64,000 nucleotides of DNA from an uncultured Dehalococcoidia bacterium (GTDB lineage Bacteria; Chloroflexota; Dehalococcoidia; Lucifugimonadales; UBA3495), in NCBI GenBank assembly GCA_951813535.1, contig OX638345.1, positions 1,191,029 through 1,255,028 on the forward strand, written 5' to 3'. The notes under the pieces were generated by a model, which was not told the origin of the DNA, made no database searches, and was given only the letters and a program-made list of their open reading frames with translations. The translations under genes were made by a program, and so were the position numbers. Shown in pieces: positions 36,261 through 44,502 of this stretch. Numbering within the stretch: the stretch's first letter is position 1; each line of letters begins with the position of its first letter.

Positions 36261-37544
36261 ATGGCCGACATCGCACTGGTCCAGATCGTCAAGCAGGGGC
36301 GCGACGCCGTCGCCGCCTGGCGCGAAGAGCACTCCAACCAGCCCATGGACCTCAACGCCTGCTACATGAGCCATGCCCGCATCCCCATGGTGAACCTGCG
36401 GGGCGCCGACATGCGGGACGGCGATTTCATGGGCGCGATGGTCCGCCGCGCCGACCTGTCCAACAGTTACCTCAACGACGCGCACTTCTACCGCGCCGAC
36501 CTCCGCGAGGCCAACCTGAGCCGCGCCATCGCCCCCGGGGCCAACCTGCGCGGCGCCGACCTGCGCAACGCCAACCTCACCGGCGCCAACTTCGACCGCG
36601 CCACCCTTTCCGAGGCCAACCTCTCCGGCGCGGATCTCACCAACATCAACCTGGACCGCGCCAACCTGGACCGCGCCAACCTCACCGGCGCCAACCTCAC
36701 CGGCGCCAGCTTCAACGGGACCAACCTGTCTCGCACCAACCTGTCTTCCTGCACCCTCAACGGGGCCGACTTCTACGAAGCCATTCTCAACGACGTAGTC
36801 ACCGGCGAGGCCGATTTCCGCAACTGCATCATCGGCTACACCGTGTTCCAGAACTGCGCCCTCGACGCGGCCGTCGGGCTGGACGAGGTTCGCCACGACG
36901 CCCCCAGCACCATCGGCCTCGATACCCTGCTCCGCTCACGCGGCGCGCTTCCGCAGTCCTTCATCCTGGGTTCCGGGGTGCCGGTCGCGGTGGTCGGTCT
37001 CCAGGACAGCGTAGCCGACGCTCCGGTCACCACCCTCGAAGTCCACATCTCCTGCGCCGAGGCCGACATCCCCTTCGCCCGCCAGCTGGAAGCCAACCTG
37101 CGCGCCCAGGGAGTACGCAGTTGGGTCTTTGCCGAGGGTTTCCGGGGCAACCCCCTGGTCGACCGCCGCGCCACCTCCGGCGAGGAGGAGATCGAGCGGT
37201 GGGTTCGACACTACGACCGCCTGGTCGTGGTGTGCAGCGCGGCGGGTTTCGATAGCGAAACGGTCCGCAACGATATCACCGGCGCCCACGAAGCGCAGCG
37301 GGTCGCAGATAGCTGGACCATGTTCCTGGTCGACGCCGATGGCATCATGGGCGCCGGCCGCCACCGCGCCGCCCGCCTCATGGCCGAGGATTATCGCTTC
37401 TTCGACCTTACCGGCCAGTCCGAAGACTCCGCCGAGTACCAGGCCGTTTTGGAAGACCTGATCAACAACCTCCGCGAGGACCAACCCGTCAGCGCTGCCG
37501 CTCCCCCGCGCCGGGAAGTCGATCCCCGCACTCTCCAGCTCTAA
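36261..37544 (+). CDS. Pentapeptide-repeat protein with C-terminal TIR domain
   Basis: A protein of 427 residues. ATG 36261 has GGAG 10 bp upstream. Residues about 40-200 are A(D/N)LXX pentapeptide repeats (ADLREANLSRA, ANLTGANFDRA and so on) forming a right-handed beta-helix. A linker (TIGLDTLLRSRGALPQSF, 217-234) of a type known from pentapeptide-TIR fusions leads to a TIR domain at about 258-400: LEVHISCAEADIPFARQLEA, GVRSWVF, DRLVVVCSAAGF. In NAD-cleaving TIRs a Glu follows the S..(8-9 residues) motif; here the aligned residue seems to be D338 (SETVRNDI), so activity is open. Bacterial TIR proteins often act in phage defence. It ends at a convergent terminator. Confidence 0.85.
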   Translation: MADIALVQIVKQGRDAVAAWREEHSNQPMDLNACYMSHARIPMVNLRGADMRDGDFMGAMVRRADLSNSYLNDAHFYRADLREANLSRAIAPGANLRGADLRNANLTGANFDRATLSEANLSGADLTNINLDRANLDRANLTGANLTGASFNGTNLSRTNLSSCTLNGADFYEAILNDVVTGEADFRNCIIGYTVFQNCALDAAVGLDEVRHDAPSTIGLDTLLRSRGALPQSFILGSGVPVAVVGLQDSVADAPVTTLEVHISCAEADIPFARQLEANLRAQGVRSWVFAEGFRGNPLVDRRATSGEEEIERWVRHYDRLVVVCSAAGFDSETVRNDITGAHEAQRVADSWTMFLVDADGIMGAGRHRAARLMAEDYRFFDLTGQSEDSAEYQAVLEDLINNLREDQPVSAAAPPRREVDPRTLQL

Positions 37545-37570
37545 CCGCTGGCATCCATCGACGAACGCAG

Positions 37571-37594
37571 AGGGGCGACCAACCGGTCGCCCCT
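37571..37594. terminator. Terminator between convergent genes (AGGGGCGACC palindrome)
   Basis: AGGGGCGACC and GGTCGCCCCT pair perfectly over 10 bp around AACC, followed on the plus strand by CGAATTTTCC. It lies 27 bp after the pentapeptide-TIR stop and shares the AGGGGCGA arm with the dispersed palindrome family. Confidence 0.8.
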
Positions 37595-37695
37595 CGAATT
37601 TTCCGTGTAGCCCACGCCTCCGGTATCCTTTGGCACGACGGCTGCGCGGCCGGGTTGTTGCCGGATCCGGCGGTGGTCTCAGCCTCGCCGGTCGC

Positions 37696-38856
37696 CTATC
37701 GGAACGGCGGCGCGTAAATCTGGCCACCCTTCGGGCAGTTCTGGCACGGAGCATCAGCCCACAGCGCGTTGCGGCTGCCGGCCGGGCGCGGCACGCCCAG
37801 CCCGCCGGATCCGAAATGCCGCTCGTAGACCTCGCCGTAGTTGCCCAACTCCCGCACCACGTCCTGGGCCACCGTCTGACTCACTCCCAGGTCCTCCTGG
37901 CCCCAGGACCCTTCGAGTCCGAATATCCTGTCGACCGCGGCGTTTCCAGTAGTCGCGCTGGGCACGTTCCCGGAAGCTATGTCGTACGCCTCGGCATATA
38001 TGAGGATGCCAATCACGGATTTGACGAGGTCAAACCATTGGTCGTCCCCGTGGGGTACGGCCAGTGAGATTGGTTCCTCCGATATGGTCTCGGGCAGGAT
38101 AATGTGCTCGTCCTCCGCGCCGCCGGCGGCAATGATCTCGCCCTTCAGGAAGGTGCGGTCGGTAGTGTACGCGTCGCACTGCCCGGCGACGTAGGCCGCG
38201 ATGGAGGCTTCGAAAGTTTCGAAAGTGACCACATCCATGCCGAGCTGGTATTGGCGGTTGAAGTCCTCCAAGTTGAGCTCGGTGGTGGTGCCCTGAGCGA
38301 CACACACGGAGGCTCCCTGCAGGTCATAGGCGCTCGCAATGCCCAGCGCCGTCGGTACCGCGAATCCCTGGCCGTCGTAGAGCGTAGTATGCACGAAGTT
38401 GCCGCCCCAGGTTGCGTCGCGGCTGGTGCTCCAGGTATTCACCCAGGCCAGGATGTCGATCTCTCCCGATGCCAGGGAGGGACCGCGCTCGGCGGCCGAC
38501 CCGATGATCCGGAACTCAACCGCTCTGGGATCGTTGAACACCGCCACGGCCACTGCCCGGCACAGATCGATCTCGAACCCATCGTTCTCTCCGTCATTGT
38601 TCAGACTGCCATAGCCCGCCACGTCATTGGTAGTGCCGCAAACGACGTGGCCACGACCCCTGATTTGCTCCAGCCGACCATCGGTCTGGGCTGGGTTCGC
38701 CGTGTTCTCGGAGTGGGTTCCCCGGATTGCAACACTCTCATTGCTCGGGGTCCCCGCCGCGTCCGGTTCTGTGGGCATGGCGCATGCCGACGCGACCACC
38801 AGCATTGCGGTCGCGGCGATCACCAACGTCAATTTAATCAATCCGTATCGCAACAT
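37696..38856 (-). CDS. Amino-acid ABC transporter substrate-binding lipoprotein (AapJ/BztA type)
   Basis: A protein of 386 residues. The signal ends in VASAC with Cys25 as lipid anchor, followed by a loose linker to residue about 60. The family 3 binding domain opens with LEQIRGRGHVVCGTTNDVAG, then GFEIDLCRAVAVAVFNDP, GPSLASGEIDILAWVNTWS, LQGASVCVAQGTTTELNLEDF and DAYTTDRTFLKGEI. The C-terminal GNYGEVYERHFG...NALWADAPCQN resembles general L-amino-acid binding proteins, which are longer than most of the family. It should bind an amino acid outside the membrane. No permease or ATPase gene is adjacent, so its transporter lies elsewhere. Confidence 0.9.
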   Translation of the reverse strand: MLRYGLIKLTLVIAATAMLVVASACAMPTEPDAAGTPSNESVAIRGTHSENTANPAQTDGRLEQIRGRGHVVCGTTNDVAGYGSLNNDGENDGFEIDLCRAVAVAVFNDPRAVEFRIIGSAAERGPSLASGEIDILAWVNTWSTSRDATWGGNFVHTTLYDGQGFAVPTALGIASAYDLQGASVCVAQGTTTELNLEDFNRQYQLGMDVVTFETFEASIAAYVAGQCDAYTTDRTFLKGEIIAAGGAEDEHIILPETISEEPISLAVPHGDDQWFDLVKSVIGILIYAEAYDIASGNVPSATTGNAAVDRIFGLEGSWGQEDLGVSQTVAQDVVRELGNYGEVYERHFGSGGLGVPRPAGSRNALWADAPCQNCPKGGQIYAPPFR

Positions 38857-38916
38857 TCTGCCCTCTGCTTCTCGTATTGTCCCCGAGTTCTGTTTCGGCA
38901 GATGACCATTAACTGC

Positions 38917-38948
38917 AACCGGGGGAGGGCAATTGCCCTCCCCCGGTT
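38917..38948. terminator. 32-bp perfect palindrome
   Basis: AACCGGGGGAGGGCAA is followed immediately by its exact reverse complement, giving 16-bp arms with no spacer. It lies 45 bp beyond the stop of the reductive-dehalogenase-like gene and 60 bp before the amino-acid binding protein start, both on the minus strand, so it probably ends the first transcript. There is no T-run. Confidence 0.7.
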
Positions 38949-38992
38949 TGGACCGTTCCGAAGAACCGACCGATTTGGATGGCTACATCGAA

Positions 38993-40267
38993 TTAGATGT
39001 AGTCTTCCTCCTCGTACATCATGTCGACGTTGTCGGTGCTCTGGCTCAGACCGCGAACGACCTGGGCCCTGAACTCGGCCAGCATATCGTCAGTGATGTC
39101 GCCGCCGTTGGCCTTGGCAGCGTCCTTCAACTGGTCGAATGCCCATTCGCCGGTGTCACCGTGCGGCATGTCGAAGAAGCCGGGCTCGAAGATGGGGAGT
39201 TCGCCGGGTCCGAAGTAGCCCTTGCCCTCGATGTTGTAGCCTTCGAGGTCGTGGGTGCCCTTGCCGAGGACCTGACCGGTGGCAGCGTAGTGCTCCATGG
39301 TGGCCTTCATGCCGTACTTCTGGATCGGGCAGACCTTCATGCACACGCCACAGCCGAGGTAGCGAGCCATGACGGGGCGGCAGCGCTTGAAGTAGAGCTT
39401 GTTCTTCTCGATTCCGCGCCACCAGATCTTGTCGCGCATCAGGGCGCGGCCCGGGCAGCGGTTCACGCAGACCTGGCACACCTGGCAGAAGGCGTGGATG
39501 CCGTAGTCGACGGGCTCGTCATAGGAGACGTTGGCGTCGGTGGTGATCATCATGATGCGGCAGCGGGAGCCGACGTGAGGGGTCAGCAGGTAGCCGCAGG
39601 CGCCCAACTGGCCGAGACCAGCGGCGACGAACATCGGGATATAGGGGCCGGTGTTGTCGTTGGGGCTGTGGACCTGGGCGCGATAGCCAAGGCCGCGGAT
39701 GAAGTTGCCCAGTTCGAGACCGGCAGCGCCTTCGGTCCGGTACGTGCTGGAGTGCACGATCTCGGCGTCGATGCTGGGGATGGTCTGGGTGGGCTCGAAG
39801 TCCTGCTCGTAAGCCAGGCAGACGACGTGGGGGAAGCGGACCCAGTCCTTCTTGCTCTGGTACACGTAGCGGATGTCAAAGGCGGTGACGCCGACTTCGA
39901 CAAAGCCGAGCTCGCGGGCCTTCTGCTTGATGACTTCGGTTACGTCCTCGCCAGTGGCGTCGGTCGTGGGGTCGAGCTCACCGGTCAGGCGGGCGGCCAT
40001 GACCAGGTTGCGATTGAGCTTGTCGTGCTCCTTGCGGATCTCACGCATTTCAGCGTGCTGGTCGCGCATGGTGTTGGCCCAGTCGCGGGATGCGCGCTCG
40101 GTGATGTTCATGGTCTCGACGGGATATTCCCGGGAGTACCAGTCAACCTCGCGCTGGTTCATGGGGATGCCAGGAGTGGTTTCGAGTTCTTCCGGCACCG
40201 GGATGGTGACAGGCGCGTCGCCCAGGTACTTACCAGGTCGCCGAACCTCGTGTCCGATCGTTAGCAT
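38993..40267 (-). CDS. Reductive-dehalogenase-like cobalamin/iron-sulfur protein
   Basis: A protein of 424 residues with a very strong ribosome site (AAGGAGGAGG). Two 4Fe-4S motifs are complete: C261xxC264xxC267xxxC271P and C296-x9-C306xxC309xxxC313P, the second in the truncated form typical of RdhA. Before them, AAGLELGNFIRGLGYRAQVHS and VAAGLGQLGACGYLLTPHVGSR match the corrinoid-binding nitroreductase-like core shared by RdhA and epoxyqueuosine reductase; length and cysteine layout favour RdhA. The N-terminus has no twin-arginine signal and no RdhB-type membrane anchor gene is adjacent, so it is probably cytoplasmic and non-respiratory. A hydrophilic N-terminal 110 residues is unusual. The substrate is unknown and need not be a halide. 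Confidence 0.85.
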   Translation of the reverse strand: MLTIGHEVRRPGKYLGDAPVTIPVPEELETTPGIPMNQREVDWYSREYPVETMNITERASRDWANTMRDQHAEMREIRKEHDKLNRNLVMAARLTGELDPTTDATGEDVTEVIKQKARELGFVEVGVTAFDIRYVYQSKKDWVRFPHVVCLAYEQDFEPTQTIPSIDAEIVHSSTYRTEGAAGLELGNFIRGLGYRAQVHSPNDNTGPYIPMFVAAGLGQLGACGYLLTPHVGSRCRIMMITTDANVSYDEPVDYGIHAFCQVCQVCVNRCPGRALMRDKIWWRGIEKNKLYFKRCRPVMARYLGCGVCMKVCPIQKYGMKATMEHYAATGQVLGKGTHDLEGYNIEGKGYFGPGELPIFEPGFFDMPHGDTGEWAFDQLKDAAKANGGDITDDMLAEFRAQVVRGLSQSTDNVDMMYEEEDYI

Positions 40268-40517
40268 ATCCTCCTCCTTGGTTGGATTGCGTAGATAGAC
40301 CTAATTTGCGGAAAGGTTACTTCCCCGGTTCAACAATGTCAATACTCCGTCCCTTGAAACATCATATTCCATTGCTTGATGATGTTTATTTCTGCGGATT
40401 GCTACGATCTTAAGCGCGCGCGACAACCCCATCGCAATGGCGCTGCTCACCGCAAGACTCCGGTGATGCGTCTCAATCAGCAGGCGCGTGGGGCCATCTC
40501 GCCGGAGCGGTGAAAGA
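40268..40517. other. Intergenic stretch, no gene seen
   Basis: Region upstream of the reductive-dehalogenase-like gene and beyond the uvrA terminator. It is AT-richer than its surroundings and probably contains the promoter for the gene ending at 38993, but no clear -35/-10 pair was found. Confidence 0.5.
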
Positions 40518-40546
40518 AGGCGCCGTTCGAAGAGCGAACGGCGCCT
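40510..40546 (-). terminator. Intrinsic terminator of uvrA
   Basis: AGGCGCCGTTCG (40518-40529) and CGAACGGCGCCT (40535-40546) pair perfectly over 12 bp around AAGAG. On the minus strand the stem is followed by TCTTTC, 54 bp after the uvrA stop. Confidence 0.85.
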
Positions 40547-40599
40547 ATGGGATCACGGCCTGGGAGCATCCGGGGCAGTGCAGGACTGCGGATAACCCG

Positions 40600-43500
40600 C
40601 TAATCCGCCACCCCGACCTGCTCCTCAACCCCCAGCGCGGCCCTCAGGTAACGGCCGGTGTGACTCTCCTCGACCTGTGCCAGCATTTCCGGTGTGCCGC
40701 AGGCCAGCAGGTTGCCGCCCTGGTGACCGGCGCCGGGGCCCAGGTCAATGATCCAGTCGGCGTTCTTGATGAGGTCCAGGTTGTGCTCGATGAGCAATAC
40801 CGAATTGCCCTGGTCAACCAGGCGGTGCAGCACTCGCAGCAGGGCGGCGCAGTCCTCAAAAGAGAGGCCGGTGGTGGGTTCGTCCAGGAGGTACAGCGTG
40901 CGCCCCGTGGCGCGACGGGATAGCTCCGTCGCCAGCTTGACCCGCTGCGCTTCCCCTCCGGACAGCGTCGTGGCCGGCTGCCCCAGGCGGATGTACCCCA
41001 ACCCCACGTCCCGCAGCGTTTGCAGCTTGCTGCGGATACGCGAGTAATTCCAGAAAAAGTCCAGCGCGGTCTCCACGGTCATCGCCAGCACGTCGGCGAT
41101 TGACTGGTCGCGCAGCGTGACCTCCAGCGCCTCCCGGTTGTAGCGGCGACCCTGGCAGACCTCGCAGGGCACGGTGACGTCGGGCAGGAACTGCATTTCT
41201 ATTTGAATGTAGCCTTCGCCCTGGCACGATTCGCACCGGCCGCCCTTGACGTTGAACGAAAAACGACCCGGCTTGTAACCGCGGATGCGAGCCTCGGGCA
41301 GCGTGGCAAACAGCTCGCGAATTGGAGTGAACGCGCCGGTGTAGGTGGCCGGGTTGCTGCGCGGGGTCCGCCCGATGGGGGACTGGTCGATGTTCACCAC
41401 CTTGTCGATGTGCTCGATGCCGGTGACCTCGTCGTGATCCCCGGGGCGGTCGCGACCCTGGGCGACGGCCTGCGCCAGCCGCTTGTAGAGGATGTCGTAC
41501 ACCAGGGTGCTCTTGCCGCTGCCGGACACCCCGGTGACGCATCCCAACAAGCCCAGCGGGAACTCCACGTCGATGCCGGTGAGGTTGTTCTCTCTCGCGC
41601 CCACGACGGCGATGGATTTCCCGTTGCCCTCGCGCCGTTCCTCCGGCACGGGAATGCGCTTCCGACCACTGAGATACGCGCCGGTCAGCGACGCTTCGTT
41701 GGCCATCACCTCGGCAACGTTCCCCGTGGCCACGATCTCGCCGCCGTGCTCGCCCGCTCCGGGTCCCAGGTCAACGATGTGGTCGGCCGCCCGCATCATC
41801 GCGTCGTCGTGCTCCACCACGATCACCGTGTTGCCCATATCACGCAACCGGGTCAACGTCCCGATGAGCCGATGGTCGTCGTGAGGATGCAAACCGACCG
41901 TGGGTTCGTCGCATACGTACAGCACCCCGGTGAGGCCGCTGCCGATCTGGGTGGCCAGCCTGACCCGTTGGGCCTCTCCGCCGGACAGCGTGCGAGCGGT
42001 ACGGCTCATCGTCACGTAGTCCAGTCCGATGCTGTCGAGGAAATGGAGGCGGCCCTCGATCTCCTTGAGGATCTGATCGGCGATGACCATTTCGCGTGGG
42101 GTCAGGTGGCTCGGCAGATCTGAGGCCGGGGAACGACGTCCGTTGCGGCGGGTGCGCCGGCCTTTTCCGTTGGCGCCGTTGACCGGAGGCTGGGTCTCGC
42201 TCTCGTCCATCGGTTCAGGCGCATGATGCCCGTTGCTGCTGCCGTTGACGGGCGACTGATCCGGCGAATCCGCTACCGGCTTGATGCCGCGCACCCACTG
42301 TAGGCCCTCCCCGATGGTGTTGCCGGTGACTTCCATTATGTTTTGACCGCAGACCAGCACGCCCAGCGCCTCCGGGCGCAGACGCGCCCCGCTGCAGGAA
42401 CGACACGCCCGCTGGGCCATGTACCGTTCGATTTCGCCGCGCGTGTGGTCCGATTCGGTGTCCCGGTAGCGACGTTGCAGGTTGGGAATCACGCCCTCGT
42501 AGGTGGTGTTCCAAGCGTAGGTGCGGCCCCGGCCCGTGCGGTGACGCACTTTCACCTGCTGTTTGCCGGCGCCGTAGAGCACGATGTCGACCTGCTCGTC
42601 GGTCAGTTCCCGCACCGGAATATGGGGTGAGAAGTCGAACTCGCGCGCCACCGCTTCCATCATGCTGGCGTACCAGGCGTTGGCCGCTCCTGAACGCGCC
42701 CACGGCACGATGGCCCCTTCAAGCAACGAGAGCGAGCGGTTCTGGATCACCAGCGACGGATCGACCTCAAGCTGATAGCCCAGACCGGTGCACGTTGAGC
42801 ACGCGCCGTGGGGGCTGTTGAAGCTGAAGGTGCGAGGTTCGATTTCGGGCAGGCTGATACCACAGGCGACACAGGCGAACTGCTCGCTGAAAACCAGGTC
42901 GTCCTCATCCTCCCGGCCCACTGTGAGGACACCCTCTCCCTCGCGCAGCGCGGTTTCCACCGATTCGGTGACGCGGTTGGGTTCGGTGTCGCCGCGAATG
43001 ATGAGGCGGTCAACAACGATGTCGATGTAGTGCCACTTCTGCTTGTCCAGCGCCAGGGTATCAGTGTCCTCAACCAGCATCACCTCGCCGTTGACGCGGA
43101 CGCGGACAAAGCCGCCCCGGCGAGCGGCTTCGAAAACCTCCCGGTGCTCGCCCTTCTTGCGGCGCACCTTCGGAGCCAGCAACGTTATTCGGGACGCCTC
43201 GGGCAGCCCCAGGATGGCATCGACGATTTGCTGGACCGTCTGGCGGGCCACCGGGTTGCCGCACTTGGGGCAGTGCGGCTTGCCGACCCGGGCGAACAGG
43301 AGGCGCAGATAGTCGTAGATCTCCGTGACGGTGCCCACTGTCGAGCGAGGGTTGTGGGAGACGCCCTTCTGGTCGATGGAAATGGCCGGGGACAGTCCCT
43401 CGATGTAATCGACGTCGGGCTTGTCCATGCGCCCCAGGAACTGGCGGGCGTACGCGGACAGCGACTCCACGTAGCGACGTTGGCCTTCAGCGTAGATGGT

Positions 43501-43635
43501 GTCGAAAGCCAGGCTGCTCTTCCCGGATCCGGACACACCGGTGATCACCACCAGCCGGTCCCGGGGGATCGTCACGTCTACGTTCTTGAGGTTGTGCTCG
43601 CGGGCACCCTTGATGAAGATGACTTCCTGCGGCAT
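40600..43635 (-). CDS. uvrA: Excinuclease ABC subunit A
   Basis: A protein of 1011 residues. Two ABC ATPase modules: Walker A GVSGSGKSSLAFDTIYAEGQ and GVSGSGKSTLVYDIL, signatures LSGGEAQRVRLATQIGSG and LSGGEAQRVKLATELSRR, Walker B VCDEPTVGLHPHD and LLDEPTTGL. Zinc modules include CVACG...CSTCTGLG and CESCQGEGY...CEVCQGRRYNRE. It is the damage sensor of nucleotide excision repair and loads UvrB. It is about 70 residues longer than usual because of a low-complexity Asn/Gly/Pro/Arg insertion around residues 452-507 (VNGSSNGHHAPEP, GANGKGRRTRRNGRR) ahead of the first signature. A PIN-domain gene ends 9 bp upstream, so uvrA may be read through from it. Confidence 0.97.
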   Translation of the reverse strand: MPQEVIFIKGAREHNLKNVDVTIPRDRLVVITGVSGSGKSSLAFDTIYAEGQRRYVESLSAYARQFLGRMDKPDVDYIEGLSPAISIDQKGVSHNPRSTVGTVTEIYDYLRLLFARVGKPHCPKCGNPVARQTVQQIVDAILGLPEASRITLLAPKVRRKKGEHREVFEAARRGGFVRVRVNGEVMLVEDTDTLALDKQKWHYIDIVVDRLIIRGDTEPNRVTESVETALREGEGVLTVGREDEDDLVFSEQFACVACGISLPEIEPRTFSFNSPHGACSTCTGLGYQLEVDPSLVIQNRSLSLLEGAIVPWARSGAANAWYASMMEAVAREFDFSPHIPVRELTDEQVDIVLYGAGKQQVKVRHRTGRGRTYAWNTTYEGVIPNLQRRYRDTESDHTRGEIERYMAQRACRSCSGARLRPEALGVLVCGQNIMEVTGNTIGEGLQWVRGIKPVADSPDQSPVNGSSNGHHAPEPMDESETQPPVNGANGKGRRTRRNGRRSPASDLPSHLTPREMVIADQILKEIEGRLHFLDSIGLDYVTMSRTARTLSGGEAQRVRLATQIGSGLTGVLYVCDEPTVGLHPHDDHRLIGTLTRLRDMGNTVIVVEHDDAMMRAADHIVDLGPGAGEHGGEIVATGNVAEVMANEASLTGAYLSGRKRIPVPEERREGNGKSIAVVGARENNLTGIDVEFPLGLLGCVTGVSGSGKSTLVYDILYKRLAQAVAQGRDRPGDHDEVTGIEHIDKVVNIDQSPIGRTPRSNPATYTGAFTPIRELFATLPEARIRGYKPGRFSFNVKGGRCESCQGEGYIQIEMQFLPDVTVPCEVCQGRRYNREALEVTLRDQSIADVLAMTVETALDFFWNYSRIRSKLQTLRDVGLGYIRLGQPATTLSGGEAQRVKLATELSRRATGRTLYLLDEPTTGLSFEDCAALLRVLHRLVDQGNSVLLIEHNLDLIKNADWIIDLGPGAGHQGGNLLACGTPEMLAQVEESHTGRYLRAALGVEEQVGVAD

Positions 43636-43644
43636 AAAGCGGCC

Positions 43645-44055
43645 TTACTGCATGAGGATGTTGAAACCGGCTTGGGTGAAATCACGGTCGGCGGTGAGAG
43701 CATGGGTGATGCCGATTTCCCGCATCACCAGGAAACTGGCGCAGTCTGTTAGACCCCAACGCTGGTCAGAATGGGATCTATAGAAATCAAAGGCATTCCT
43801 AAATTGGTCTTCGCTTTGGGAAATGATGTTCACGTCGGGATCAGTGCGCAGACGGAGCACTTCCGCAGTTGCCAGGTTGCGGTAGTATTCGCCCAGACGG
43901 CTCACTCCATTCAACAGCTCGGCCAGGACCATTTCAGTTGTGACGACGCGCGCGTCAATGAGTTCAAGGGAGAGAAGGGCTGCAATTTCGTGCCAGGGAT
44001 CTGTCCGAACCAGCAGGGCAAACCAGTACGAGGTGTCGGCAAATACTACTTTCAC
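43645..44055 (-). CDS. PIN-domain ribonuclease, VapC-like
   Basis: A protein of 136 residues. The PIN acidic residues are in place: D7 in FADTSYWFAL, E46 in MVLAELLNG, D105 in LTDCASFLVM, D124 and D126 in LTADRDF. These bind Mg2+ for RNA cleavage. The start overlaps the stop of the gene at 44052 by 4 bp (ATGA), the coupling expected of a toxin-antitoxin pair, but the upstream gene is larger than usual antitoxins. uvrA follows after 9 bp. It could be a toxin or a housekeeping RNase. Confidence 0.85.
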   Translation of the reverse strand: MKVVFADTSYWFALLVRTDPWHEIAALLSLELIDARVVTTEMVLAELLNGVSRLGEYYRNLATAEVLRLRTDPDVNIISQSEDQFRNAFDFYRSHSDQRWGLTDCASFLVMREIGITHALTADRDFTQAGFNILMQ

Positions 44056-44474
44056 TCTTCCTCCCGCTTTGGCGCTCCGTAGAGGTAGTGGTCCAAGTTG
44101 CGGGAGAAGTCTGGCGGTATTTTGGCCAATTCTTCGTCAGGGATTCGGTTGCTCGCCTCAATCCAGTATTCCCAAAAAAGGCGCTCATTCGGGTTCCTGG
44201 GCGGTAGTACCCGTTCCGATTTCTTGAGGTCAATGCTGACGATCCGTCGCAATTGCCCCCCGGCATAATCGCCCTCTCCAACTATCTTCACGCTGTAGTT
44301 CCCATGATTGTGCATACTCTCAATGTATGACCATTGGGACGCCGTAAAATCGGCTTGAACAGTAGAGCCGTCTTCCAACTGCAACTGATAGGCACCGTTG
44401 TGGTCGAGGTCCAACTCCATGGACTTTACCTCGGCAACGATCGCAACGGGATGGCGTCCGGTCTTTTCGGTCAT
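44052..44474 (-). CDS. Unrecognised protein coupled to the PIN-domain gene
   Basis: A protein of 140 residues. It begins with beta-rich sequence (AEVKSMELDLDHNGAYQLQL, EDGSTVQADFTASQWSYIES) and ends with a helical, charged part (RLFWEYWIEASNRIPDEELAKI, NLDHYLYGAPKREEE). No DNA-binding motif such as AbrB, RHH or HTH was recognised. The 4-bp overlap with the PIN gene suggests that it is made together with it and may neutralise it. The C-terminal helical tail is the sort of segment that occupies a PIN active site; this is inference. Confidence 0.65.
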   Translation of the reverse strand: MTEKTGRHPVAIVAEVKSMELDLDHNGAYQLQLEDGSTVQADFTASQWSYIESMHNHGNYSVKIVGEGDYAGGQLRRIVSIDLKKSERVLPPRNPNERLFWEYWIEASNRIPDEELAKIPPDFSRNLDHYLYGAPKREEE

Positions 44475-44502
44475 GGCGAACCGTCCTTAGAGGGGCGCTG
44501 GG

